From the NCBI RefSeq assembly GCF_900105675.1, contig NZ_LT629786.1, positions 868,001 through 932,000 on the forward strand: a stretch of DNA of 64,000 nucleotides, read 5' to 3'. The notes beneath the pieces are model-generated. The model was not told where the DNA came from and searched no databases. It saw nothing but the letters and a program-made list of their open reading frames with translations. The number at the start of each line of letters is the position of its first letter. Position 1 is the stretch's first letter. Both the position numbers and the translations under genes were made by a program. The stretch is from Pseudomonas synxantha. Lineage in GTDB: Bacteria; Pseudomonadota; Gammaproteobacteria; Pseudomonadales; Pseudomonadaceae. Shown here one piece after another: positions 25,971 through 35,100 of the stretch.

Positions 25971-26843
25971 TTATTGTTCCGCCTTGAGCACATCCGGCAG
26001 GTAAGCGCGGTGGAAACCATTGAAGGCTTCACTCGGCGCCTGCGCCTTGTGCAGCGGCCACGCCCGGCTGCCCAGGCTGGCGGCGCCGTCGATGCGCAGG
26101 GTGCTGCCGCTGACGAAGGCCGCGGCCGGGCTGAGCAGAAACACGATGGCGGCGCTGACTTCCGACTCGGTGCCGATACGCTTGAGCGGTACATACTCGC
26201 GCAGGGTAGGGATCACCGCCTTGAACGCGCCTTCATAGGTGTCCATGCCGCTGGAGGCGATCCAACCGGGGGCCACGGCATTCACACGCACCCCGGCATA
26301 ACCCCATTCAAACGCAGCGGTCTTGGTGAAGTTGTCCATGCCCGAGCGCGCCGCGCCGGAGTGGCCCATGCCGGGCATGCCGCCCCACATGTCGGCGAGC
26401 ATGTTGACGATGGCGCCGCCGTGTTGGCTCATTGACTGGTTGAACACTTCCCGCGCCATCAGGAAACCGCCCACCAGGTTGGTGCGCAGTACGGTTTCAA
26501 AGCCTTTTTGATTGATCGCGGCCAGAGGCGACGGATATTGGCCACCCGCATTATTGACCAGGCCATGGATCGGGCCGTGATCGTGCATGACCTGGGTGAC
26601 TAACGTCTTTACCGCCTCTTCATCGCGGATATCGCAGGCCAGCCAATGGGCGATGCCGCCGTCTTCGGCAATTTCCGCCGCGACCTTCTGCAGCTTCTCC
26701 GGCTTGCGCCCCACCAGGATGACACGGGCGCCAAGGGCCGCCAGTTCATGGGCGGTGCAGCGCCCAATGCCACTGCCGCCACCGGTGACAATCACGGTTT
26801 GCCCCTGGAACAGGTCGGCTTTAAAGATCGAGTTGAAGGCCAC
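25971..26843 (-). CDS. atuB: Short-chain dehydrogenase/reductase-like protein AtuB
   Basis: A 290-residue SDR-fold protein with the cofactor-binding motif TGGGSGIGR and NNAGGQYPSP. It matches the second gene of the atu cluster, whose protein is proposed to act in oxidising citronellol-derived intermediates. The classical SDR active site Tyr-xxx-Lys is not seen: where YSAAKAG would be expected the protein reads SGAARSG (near residue 157), with Ser and Arg at the Tyr and Lys positions. This pattern resembles the dienoyl/enoyl-CoA reductase-like branch of SDRs. It lies 12 bases after atuA. Confidence 0.85.
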   Translation of the reverse strand: MAFNSIFKADLFQGQTVIVTGGGSGIGRCTAHELAALGARVILVGRKPEKLQKVAAEIAEDGGIAHWLACDIRDEEAVKTLVTQVMHDHGPIHGLVNNAGGQYPSPLAAINQKGFETVLRTNLVGGFLMAREVFNQSMSQHGGAIVNMLADMWGGMPGMGHSGAARSGMDNFTKTAAFEWGYAGVRVNAVAPGWIASSGMDTYEGAFKAVIPTLREYVPLKRIGTESEVSAAIVFLLSPAAAFVSGSTLRIDGAASLGSRAWPLHKAQAPSEAFNGFHRAYLPDVLKAEQ

Positions 26844-26855
26844 GGCGACGGTCCT

Positions 26856-28634
26856 TTAGCTGAGTTGATCGGCAATGTGCTGCGGCACGGCGATGGGGAT
26901 TTCCAGCAACTGCTGGGCGAAGGCTTTGCCTTGCGGGTCGATGCGCAGGCTGGCGATGCCGCCACCGCCCAAGGCATTTTCCAGCAGGAAATTCATGCTG
27001 TGGCTGCCGGGCAAATACCAGCGTTCGACACGGCCACAGATCGGGTCGAGCACATGGCCCATCCAGTCGACGATCACTTCCGGGGTCAGCGTTTCGGCGA
27101 TCCACGGCAGGTAGTCGGGATGGCGGGCGATCACGCCGATATTGCTGTGGTTGCCCTTGTCACCGGAGCGCGCCACGGCGAGTTTCACCAGCGGCACACT
27201 GGCGTCGGCGCGGCCCTGGGGTTTGGCGGGCTCAATGGGTGCGGCCGGGGTGAGCATGGCGGCAGAGGCGGGCAGTTCGACAGCATGGCGTTGGCCTTGG
27301 TAGTCGATGACCACTTCGCAGCACGACTTGTCGATCAGGAACGAAAACAGCCGTATCAGCGGATACACCCTGGGCCGCCCGCCGACGATGCCGGTCAAGC
27401 CTGGCGCCATGCCAGTAGCGGCCTGGGCGATCTCGCGGGCGAAGAGCACCAGCGCCTGCTTGCTCGGGTGCCGTACGGCGAGCTTGACCACCACCTCACG
27501 GCAATCTTCACGCCGAGCATGGGCGCCGTAGGTGGCTTCACTGCCGAGCAGTTCGATGTTGACTTCGGTGTAGGGCGCCCAGCCGCGTTGGCTGAACAGT
27601 TCCGAGGTCTTGTTGATGATTGCCTGGCTGACCCGCTCGGCCTTGGCTACCGCGTCAATGCCTGCAAGCAGGCAACTGGCGGTACAGCGAAAGCCATCGG
27701 GGTAGGTGGCGCTGACCTTGTACTGATCGGTGGGTGGCAGTCCTCTGGCGCCATGCAGGCGTACAGAGTGTTTGCCCTGTTGCTGCAATTTGACTTGGCT
27801 CAAATCGCAGATCACGTCCGGCAGCAGGTAGGCACGCGGGTCGCCAATTTCATACAGCAGCTGTTCGGCCACGCTGAGTTCGCTGATCAGCCCGCCGCTG
27901 CCCTCGACCTTGTTTACAGTGAAATGGCCGTCGGCGCTGACTTCGACGATGGGGAAACCGATGTGCTCATAGTCGGGTACATCGCGCCAATCGGTGAAGT
28001 TGCCGCCGGTGCACTGTGCGCCGCATTCGATGATATGCCCGGCCAGGGCGGCCTGGGCGAGGTGATCGTAGTCTTGCCATGACCAGTTGAATTCGTGCAC
28101 CAGTGCTGCGCTGACCACTGCACTGTCGACCACCCGGCCGGTGATAACGACATCGGCGCCCAACCCCAGGGCCTGGGCAATGCCTGGTGCGCCGAGATAG
28201 GCATTGGCGGACACACACACCGGTGGCAGTGGGGCACCGGTGAACATGTCGGTGACCGTGGGCAGGTGTTTGAGTTGGGAGTGCAGGTCATCGCCGAGCA
28301 ACACGGCGATTTTCAGGCCGATGCCAGCCTGGTCGCAGGCCGCTTGCAGGGCGGCGGCGCATGCCTGGGGGTTGATGCCGCCGGCATTGCTGATCACCCG
28401 GATGCCCTGTTGCTGGATATCCCCCAGCAAGGGCGTGAGCACCTCGACAAAATCCGTGGCGTAGCCGGCCTTGGGGTCTTTCATGCGCGCACCGGCCAGG
28501 ATCGACATCGTGACTTCGGCCAAGTAGTCGAATACCAGGTAATCCAAGGCGCCGCCGTGCACCAGTTGGGCGGCAGCGGTGCAGGTGTCACCCCAGAAGG
28601 CGCTGGCGCAGCCGATACGAACCGTCTTGCTCAT
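26856..28634 (-). CDS. atuA: Acyclic terpene utilisation protein AtuA (DUF1446)
   Basis: AtuA is the first protein of the citronellol/geraniol operon; it is required in P. aeruginosa but its biochemical role is unclear. The 592-residue protein starts [16 protein letters not shown] and has the DUF1446 acyclic-terpene-utilisation N-terminal domain (about 1-440; [35 protein letters not shown]), followed by a smaller C-terminal domain ([20 protein letters not shown]). ATG 28634 has AAGGA upstream; six further in-frame codons precede it. It is divergent from atuR over a 153-base control region with two operator-like sites. Confidence 0.92.
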   Translation of the reverse strand: MSKTVRIGCASAFWGDTCTAAAQLVHGGALDYLVFDYLAEVTMSILAGARMKDPKAGYATDFVEVLTPLLGDIQQQGIRVISNAGGINPQACAAALQAACDQAGIGLKIAVLLGDDLHSQLKHLPTVTDMFTGAPLPPVCVSANAYLGAPGIAQALGLGADVVITGRVVDSAVVSAALVHEFNWSWQDYDHLAQAALAGHIIECGAQCTGGNFTDWRDVPDYEHIGFPIVEVSADGHFTVNKVEGSGGLISELSVAEQLLYEIGDPRAYLLPDVICDLSQVKLQQQGKHSVRLHGARGLPPTDQYKVSATYPDGFRCTASCLLAGIDAVAKAERVSQAIINKTSELFSQRGWAPYTEVNIELLGSEATYGAHARREDCREVVVKLAVRHPSKQALVLFAREIAQAATGMAPGLTGIVGGRPRVYPLIRLFSFLIDKSCCEVVIDYQGQRHAVELPASAAMLTPAAPIEPAKPQGRADASVPLVKLAVARSGDKGNHSNIGVIARHPDYLPWIAETLTPEVIVDWMGHVLDPICGRVERWYLPGSHSMNFLLENALGGGGIASLRIDPQGKAFAQQLLEIPIAVPQHIADQLS

Positions 28635-28670
28635 GAGAAATCCTTGCTCCAATGGCTGGCGTCGAGACTA

Positions 28671-28686
28671 CCAAGCAAGCGCTTGG
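28671..28686. promoter_or_regulatory. Putative AtuR operator 1
   Basis: CCAAGCAAGCGCTTGG, containing the palindrome AAGCGCTT and outer CCAAG/CTTGG. Its exact reverse complement occurs 43 bases away (28714-28729). AtuR of P. aeruginosa is reported to bind two 13-bp inverted repeats in the atuA-atuR intergenic region; these two sites fit that description. Confidence 0.75.
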
Positions 28687-28713
28687 TTTGTAAACTGTCG
28701 AAACAAGTTTTAC

Positions 28714-28729
28714 CCAAGCGCTTGCTTGG
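28714..28729. promoter_or_regulatory. Putative AtuR operator 2
   Basis: CCAAGCGCTTGCTTGG, the exact 16-base reverse complement of operator 1. It lies 58 bases before the atuR start. Centre-to-centre distance between the two sites is 43 bases, about four DNA turns, so two TetR dimers could sit on the same face. Confidence 0.75.
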
Positions 28730-28787
28730 GTGGCAGCTACGGCCTAAATTGCCGCCCAAGACGTCAGCAGAAGTGAAGGAGAGTAGC

Positions 28788-29411
28788 GTGGATGAGCACA
28801 AAGCCCTGGGGGTGATGCGCACCATGGTTGACGGTGGCCAATTGACCGACCCGGAAAGTGCGCGGGGCAAATTGCTGCAAACCGCAGCTCACCTATTCCG
28901 CAACAAGGGCTTTGAACGCACGACCGTGCGGGATTTGGCCAGCGCCGTGGGCATCCAGTCGGGCAGCATCTTTCATCATTTCAAGAGCAAGGACGAGATC
29001 CTGCGGGCAGTGATGGAGGAAACCATCCATTACAACACCGCGATGATGCGTGCTTCGCTGGAGGAGGCGAATAACGTGCGCGAGCGTGTGCTGGCGCTGA
29101 TTCGCTGCGAGTTGCAGTCGATCATGGGCGGCAGTGGCGAGGCCATGGCGGTGCTGGTCTACGAATGGCGCTCGTTGTCGGCCGAAGGTCAGGCCCAGGT
29201 GCTCGCCCTGCGCGACGTGTACGAACAGATCTGGCTGCAGGTATTGGGCGAGGCCAAGGCCGCTGGTTATATCAAGGGCGACGTGTTTATCACCCGGCGC
29301 TTCCTCACCGGCGCGCTGTCCTGGACCACCACCTGGTTCCGCGCCCAGGGCAGCCTGACCCTTGAGCAATTGGCTGAAGAGGCGTTGCTGATGGTGCTTA
29401 AGTCAGACTGA
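28788..29411 (+). CDS. atuR: TetR-family repressor AtuR
   Basis: AtuR represses the atu operon in the absence of terpenoid inducers. The 207-residue protein has a TetR helix-turn-helix at about residues 25-70 (LLQTAAHLFRNKGFERTTVRDLA, GIQSGSIFHHFKSKDEIL) and a ligand-binding helical C-terminal domain. The GTG start at 28788 follows AAGGAG by six bases; the frame is open far upstream, but that part overlaps atuA. Divergent orientation to atuA and two shared operators fit autoregulation. Confidence 0.9.
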   Translation: MDEHKALGVMRTMVDGGQLTDPESARGKLLQTAAHLFRNKGFERTTVRDLASAVGIQSGSIFHHFKSKDEILRAVMEETIHYNTAMMRASLEEANNVRERVLALIRCELQSIMGGSGEAMAVLVYEWRSLSAEGQAQVLALRDVYEQIWLQVLGEAKAAGYIKGDVFITRRFLTGALSWTTTWFRAQGSLTLEQLAEEALLMVLKSD

Positions 29412-29504
29412 GGCGCAACTTATTAAATTTGATGGCGAAAGTTGTCTCTCCAGATAAAAACGCCTAGCTTATCGCCATCAAAGAATTCAACGGTGTGTGC
29501 CTCA

Positions 29505-30293
29505 ATGTTTTCGCCATGGCGGCTGGCTGCAGGACTTACATTATGGGCACTGGGCAGCGCCGCGTGGACGCAGGCGGGCGCTGCGCAATTGGTGAGGGTC
29601 GGTGCGGCGCACTTTCCGCCCTACACCGTGCGTCCCGAGCAAGGGGCAGACACCGGTTTGCTGCCGCAATTGCTCGAGGCGCTGAACGCTGAGCAAAGCG
29701 ACTATCAGTTTGTACTGGTACCCACCTCTATCCCCCGGCGTTTTCGCGACTTCGAGCAAGGTCGGGTCGATATGGCGATCTTCGAAAACCCGTCGTGGGG
29801 CTGGCAGGAGATTGCCCATACCAGCGTCGACATGGGCCTGGAGGACGCAGAAATCTTCGTCGCTCAACGCCAGGCCGGGCGCGACCAGAGTTACTTCGCC
29901 GATCTCACTGGCAAACGCCTGGCGGTATTCAGCGGCTATCACTACGCCTTCGCCAACTTCAACCCCGACCCCAAAAACATGGCCGAACACTTCAACGCCA
30001 CGTTGACCTATTCCCATGACAGCAACTTGCTGATGGTGGCCCGTGGGCGTGCGGATATCGCGCTGGTCACCCGTTCTTACCTGAGTGATTTCATGGTGCG
30101 CAACGTGAGCATGGCCAGGCAGTTCCTGGTGTCGGAGCGCATTGACCAGGTGTATCACCATTACGCATTGCTGCGTCCCAAGGCACCGATCACGGGTGAT
30201 GCGTTTTCCGCGTTGCTCAAGGGCCTTCGGGACAATGGCCAGATGCTGAAGATCTTTGAGCCTTATCGCATTGATGTAACACCGCTGCCCTGA
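29505..30293 (+). CDS. Periplasmic solute-binding protein, amino-acid ABC type (SBP_bac_3)
   Basis: A 262-residue secreted protein: signal peptide (FSPWRLAAGLTLWALGSAAW, cut near AGA-AQ) followed by a family 3 solute-binding fold (VRVGAAHFPPYTVRPEQGAD, FEQGRVDMAIFENPSWGWQ, RGRADIALVTRSYL). No permease or ATPase genes adjoin, so it is an orphan binding protein or sensor-like protein. The ATG at 29505 fits the signal peptide; a GTG four codons earlier is possible. Ligand unknown. A REPIN follows its stop. Confidence 0.8.
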   Translation: MFSPWRLAAGLTLWALGSAAWTQAGAAQLVRVGAAHFPPYTVRPEQGADTGLLPQLLEALNAEQSDYQFVLVPTSIPRRFRDFEQGRVDMAIFENPSWGWQEIAHTSVDMGLEDAEIFVAQRQAGRDQSYFADLTGKRLAVFSGYHYAFANFNPDPKNMAEHFNATLTYSHDSNLLMVARGRADIALVTRSYLSDFMVRNVSMARQFLVSERIDQVYHHYALLRPKAPITGDAFSALLKGLRDNGQMLKIFEPYRIDVTPLP

Positions 30294-30309
30294 GATCTCA
30301 GGGCAAAAT

Positions 30310-30397
30310 GTGGGAGGGGGCTTGCTCCCGATAGCGGCGGGTCAGCCAACGTCAATGTTTGCTGGGCTGACGTCTTCGGGGGCAAGCCCCCTCCCAC
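30310..30397. repeat. REPIN between the binding-protein gene and pvdS
   Basis: Two inverted REP arms (GTGGGAGGGGGCTTGCTCCC at 30310 and GGGGGCAAGCCCCCTCCCAC ending 30397) flank a loop with its own palindrome GTCAGCCAACGTC / GACGTC region. It lies between convergent gene ends and could act as an mRNA 3' structure. The arm is the abundant type in P. fluorescens genomes. Confidence 0.9.
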
Positions 30398-30475
30398 ATT
30401 GATCGAGTTCGACATCTACTATCAGAGACCAGTCGAATCCCCCCGCCGCTCCTTCCACACTTGTTTACACCGCGT

Positions 30476-31027
30476 TCAAACCCTGCGCGCAAACGTATCA
30501 CTATGGCTGCCCGAGACCTTGCGGCAATGCACCAACGCATCGCGAATCATGAAATTCACCAACGTCGGCGAAACCCCGAGTTCCTTGGCGATATCCTTTT
30601 GCGGCACGCCATGCAGGCGGTACATCTCGAACGCGTAGCGGGTGCGCTGGGGCAGTTGCGTCAGGGCGTCGGCGATGTTTTCCAGAGTGTTGAAATTGAT
30701 GTGGGAGGTTTCCGGTGAAGCGCCGTGAATAATCACATTCAAGCCTTCCTCTTCGGTCCCGGAGTATTTGAGCTCCAGGGCCTGCTTGCGGTAGTGATCG
30801 ATGGCCAGGTTGCGCACGATCTGGAACAGGTAGCTCAGCTGGGCCTTGAACGATGAAGTGATCGTCGGCGCAGACTGCAATCGGAAGTAGGCGTCTTGAA
30901 CCACATCTTCGGCGCGGGAGCGGCAACCGGTGATACGTGCCGCGATCTTCACCAGCATGAGCCGGTTGTCGACAAAAGCCTGGAGAAGGGGTGAATCGCA
31001 CCTGCCTGTGGATACTTGTTCCGTCAT
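30476..31027 (-). CDS. pvdS: Iron-starvation ECF sigma factor PvdS
   Basis: PvdS directs transcription of pyoverdine biosynthesis genes under iron limitation. The 183-residue protein matches P. aeruginosa PvdS across region 2 (AARITGCRSRAEDVVQDAYF, LSYLFQIVRNLAIDHYRKQA) and region 4 (LPQRTRYAFEMYRLHGVPQK, ELGVSPTLVNFMIRDALVHC). The ATG at 31027 follows AAGGTG by six bases; a GTG three codons earlier is also in frame. A Fur box lies about 85 bases upstream. It is divergent from pvdG-pvdL, which carry a PvdS-type box. Confidence 0.95.
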   Translation of the reverse strand: MTEQVSTGRCDSPLLQAFVDNRLMLVKIAARITGCRSRAEDVVQDAYFRLQSAPTITSSFKAQLSYLFQIVRNLAIDHYRKQALELKYSGTEEEGLNVIIHGASPETSHINFNTLENIADALTQLPQRTRYAFEMYRLHGVPQKDIAKELGVSPTLVNFMIRDALVHCRKVSGSHSDTFARRV

Positions 31028-31110
31028 GGAAATCACCTTACTGCTATTAGGTTAGGGGAGGGCGTCCCTGCTGAGGCCTCCTACACATCGGGCAACAAAT
31101 TATGCTGAAT

Positions 31111-31129
31111 GATAATGATTGTCAAATGA
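31111..31129. promoter_or_regulatory. Fur box upstream of pvdS
   Basis: GATAATGATTGTCAAATGA; read on the minus strand TCATTTGACAATCATTATC matches 13 of 19 positions of GATAATGATAATCATTATC by eye. Its position 84 bases before the pvdS ATG fits Fur repression of pvdS in iron-replete cells, as known in P. aeruginosa. Confidence 0.75.
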
Positions 31130-31193
31130 GAAGGCGAACTAATCTTATGCCTTTGTAGAAGGTGTGAACCACGTCTCGCTCGTCCCCGACGAC

Positions 31194-31217
31194 TAATTAT
31201 TTACCTCTGCCGTCCGT
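31194..31217 (+). promoter_or_regulatory. PvdS-dependent (iron-starvation box) promoter of pvdG-pvdL
   Basis: CTAATT at 31193-31198, 16 bases, then CGT at 31215-31217. The PvdS consensus is TAAAT, N16-17, CGT; there is one mismatch in the -35 box. It lies 112 bases before pvdG. The exact version of this box is found before pvdH (52672-52695). The remaining pvdS-pvdG gap (301 bases in all) shows no other gene. Confidence 0.6.
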
Positions 31218-31328
31218 TCTTCTGGGTGACAGGCCTGTTAGTACAACGGCCAAGGATCAGTACCCGCAGGAGGACCAGATGGGTTTTTATCGTGCAATCG
31301 GCATGTTGCAGTTTGGAGTCCTCGCCTC

Positions 31329-32081
31329 ATGAGTGCGCCACCCCGGCTGCGCCTGTTTTGCCTGCCGCATTCAGGCGCCAGTGCCTCGGTCTACGCCCGC
31401 TGGCGTCGCGCCCTGCCGGATTGGCTGCAGGTGTGCCCGCTGGAATTGCCCGGGCGCGGCCTGCGCATGGACGAGCCGTTGCAGCGCGATATCAAGGCCC
31501 TGGCGGCGCAGTTGGCCGAGGAAATCAGCGATGAACTCGACGGCCCCTATGCCCTGTTTGGCCACAGCCTTGGCGGGTTACTGGCCTTTGAATTGGCCCA
31601 TGCCTTGAGTGCGCGCGATGTGCCGGCGCCGCTGGCGCTGTTCGCTTCCGGCACCGCCGGACCGGCGCGACGCGATGTCAGTGAATACGCCGTCGAAAAA
31701 AACGATGCCGAACTGATCGCCCGCTTGCGCCAATTGCAGGGCACCGCCGAAGAAGCCCTGGCCAACCCCGAGTTGATGCAGTTGATGCTGCCGATTTTGC
31801 GCGCTGACTTCCTGTTGTGCGGCAGCTTCACCTATGGCGAGCGCAAGCCCCTGGGCCTGCCGATCCATGTGTTCGGCGGCAAGCAGGACAGCGTGCGCGC
31901 CGACCAGTTGCTCGACTGGCAGCTCGACACCGCCAGCGGTTTTTCCCTGGACATGTTTGACGGCCACCACTTCTTCCTCGTGCAGCACGAAAGCGCCGTG
32001 CTGCGTTGCGTGCGCCGCTATACCGAGGAACACCTGGCGCGCTGGCGCACCGATGCGGCGCGGCAACGGCTTGCCGTCTGA
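31329..32081 (+). CDS. pvdG: Pyoverdine type II thioesterase PvdG
   Basis: A 250-residue external thioesterase that is expected to clear misloaded carrier domains of the pyoverdine synthetases. It has the alpha/beta-hydrolase pattern: [17 protein letters not shown] near the N-terminus, catalytic Ser in FGHSLGG (near residue 80), Asp region VFGGKQDS and His in DGHHFFL. GGAG lies upstream of the ATG. It precedes pvdL by 66 bases and is probably co-transcribed from the PvdS-type promoter at 31194-31217. Confidence 0.92.
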   Translation: MSAPPRLRLFCLPHSGASASVYARWRRALPDWLQVCPLELPGRGLRMDEPLQRDIKALAAQLAEEISDELDGPYALFGHSLGGLLAFELAHALSARDVPAPLALFASGTAGPARRDVSEYAVEKNDAELIARLRQLQGTAEEALANPELMQLMLPILRADFLLCGSFTYGERKPLGLPIHVFGGKQDSVRADQLLDWQLDTASGFSLDMFDGHHFFLVQHESAVLRCVRRYTEEHLARWRTDAARQRLAV

Positions 32082-32147
32082 TCGCTCGCCACTGTTGATT
32101 TTCAAGTAAGCCGAATTTCCCGTAAGCCGATTTCAGGCAGGAACCCC

Positions 32148-35100
32148 ATGATGGACGCCTTCGAACTCCCCCGCACTTTGGTCCAGTCCCTTCAACGCCG
32201 TGCTGCGCAGACACCGGACCAGGTGGCTCTGCGATTCCTGGCCGAGTCGGCCGAGCAGAGCATGGTGCTCAGCTACCGTGACCTGGACCTGCGCGCCCGC
32301 ACCATCGCCGCCGCCTTGCAAGCCAAGGCCGGCCCGGGCGAGCGTGCGGTGCTGTTGTTCCCCAGCGGCCCGGACTACGTCGCGGCGTTTTTTGGTTGCC
32401 TGTACGCCGGGGTGATCGCGGTGCCGGCTTATCCGCCGGAGTCCACGCGCCGTCATCACCAGGAGCGTTTGCTGTCGATCATCCAAGACGCCGAACCGCG
32501 CCTGCTATTGACCATTGCCAGCCTCAGCGAAGGCCTGGCGCAGATCGAAAACGCACCGCCGGTATTGAGCGTCGACAGCCTGGACGCACAGCAGGCCGAG
32601 CACTGGCTCGAGCCCGGGCTGCAAGCTGACGACATCGCTTTCCTGCAATACACCTCCGGCTCTACCGCCTTGCCCAAGGGCGTGCAGGTCAGCCATGGCA
32701 ACCTGGTCGCCAACGAAGTATTGATCCGACGTGGTTTCGGCATCGACCTCAACCCTGATGACGTGATCGTCAGCTGGCTGCCGCTCTACCACGACATGGG
32801 CCTGATCGGCGGCCTGCTGCAACCCATTTTCAGTGGCGTGCCCTGCGTGTTGATGTCGCCGGCCTACTTCCTCGGCCGTCCATCACGCTGGCTGGAAGCG
32901 ATCAGCGAATACGGCGGCACCATCAGCGGCGGCCCGGATTTCGCCTACCGCCTGTGCAGCGAACGGGTCAGTGAATCGGCCCTGGAGCGTCTGGACTTGA
33001 GTCGCTGGCGCGTGGCCTATTCCGGCTCAGAGCCGATTCGCCTCGACACCCTGGAACGCTTCGCGGAAAAATTCGCCCCTTGCGGTTTCACCTCGAACAG
33101 TTTCTTTGCCTCCTACGGCCTGGCCGAAGCGACCCTGTTTGTTGCCGGCGGCATCCGTGGCCGCGGCATCCCCGCGATGCGCATGGACGAACAGGCCCTG
33201 GCCGCCAACCGCGCGGAACCCGGGCAGGGCAGTGCGATCATGAGTTGTGGCACCAGCCAGCCGGACCACGCCGTGCTGATCGCCGATCCCCACAGCCTCA
33301 TGGAGCTTGCCGACAACAGCATCGGTGAACTCTGGGCCACGGGCCCGAGCATCGCCCACGGCTACTGGCGCAACCCCGAAGCCAGCGCCAGGACCTTCGT
33401 CCAGCACGCCGGCCGCACCTGGCTGCGTACCGGTGACCTGGGGTTTATCCGCGACGGCGAGGTGTACATCACTGGTCGCCTCAAAGACCTGCTGATTGTG
33501 CGTGGTCACAACCTCTACCCCCAGGACATCGAACAGACCATCGAGCGCGAGGTGGAAGTGGTGCGCAAGGGCCGGGTCGCCGCCTTTGCGGTGAATGACC
33601 TGGGTGTGGAAGGCATCGGTATCGCGGCGGAAATCAGCCGCAGCGTGCAGAAAATCCTGCCACCCGAAGCGCTGATCAAGGCGATCCGCCAAGCCGTGGC
33701 CGAGGCTTATCAAGAAGCCCCGAGCGTAGTGGTGTTGCTCAACCCTGGTGCCTTGCCGAAGACCTCCAGCGGCAAGGTGCAGCGCTCGGCGTGCGCGATT
33801 CGCCACGCCGATGGCAGCCTCGACAGCTACGCGCAATTCCCCGGCTTGCCAACGCAGGCGAGCGAGGTGGCGCTGGAGTCTGACCTGCACAACCAGATCG
33901 CGGCGATCTGGTGTGAGCAACTGCAACTGACCAGCGTGGCCGCCGAGGATCACTTCTTCCTGCTTGGCGGCAACTCCATCACCGCCACCCAGGTGGTCGC
34001 CCGCCTGCGCGAAACCCTGGGCCTGGAGCTGAACCTGCGCCTGCTGTTCGAAGCCCCCACGTTGTCAGCGTTTGCCGCCGGCGTGGCGCAACTGCAACAG
34101 GACGGCGGCGTTGCCCAGGGCGCGATCCATGCGCTGTCGCGCCACGAAGACCTGCCCCAATCCCTGGCCCAGAACCGCCTGTGGATCACCTGGCAACTGG
34201 ACCCACACAGCAGCGCCTACACCATTCCCGGCGCCTTGCACCTGCGCGGCGAACTGGATGAAGACGCGCTGCGCACAAGCTTCCAGCACTTGATCCAGCG
34301 CCACGAAGCGCTGCGTACGCGTTTTTACGAACGTGATGGGCAAGCCTTCCAGCGTGTAGAACCGCAGGTGGATTTCGCGCTGCAAGTCATCGACCTCAGC
34401 GACCTGCCCCACGCCGAGCGCGACGCCCGTGCGCAACAGATCCGCGAAGACGAGGCGCGTACCCAGTTCGACCTGGAAAAAGGCCCGCTGCTGTGGGTCA
34501 CCCTGGTGCGCCTGGACGATGAAGACCACCAACTGCTGGTGACGCTGCACCACATCATCGCTGACGGCTGGTCGCTGAATATCCTGATCGACGAATTCTC
34601 ACGGCTGTACGCCGCAGCCGTCCAAGGCCAGAGCCTGGAGCTTGCGCCGTTGACCTTGCACTACGCCGACTACGGCAGTTGGCAGCGCCAATGGTTGGCC
34701 GAAGGCGAGGGCCAGCGACAACTGGCGTATTGGAAAACACAGTTGGGTGAAGAGCATCCCGCCCTGAGCCTGGCCACTGATCACCCGCGTTCTGCCCAGC
34801 ATCGGCACAGTGCTTCGCGCCATAGCGTGCGCCTGGATGCACGCCTCAGCGCCGCGATTCGCCAGACCGCCCAGGCCCACGAGTCGACGCCGTTCATGCT
34901 GTTGTTGGCGGCGTTCCAGACTTTGCTATATCGCTACAGCGGGCAGCACGATATCCGTATCGGCGTGCCCAATGCCAACCGCCCGCGGCAGGAAACCCAG
35001 GGCCTGATCGGGTTCTTTATCAACACCCTGGTGCTGCGTGCCGAACTGGATGGGCGCCTGCCGTTCAACCAGCTGTTGGCGACCACCCGCGAGACGGCAA

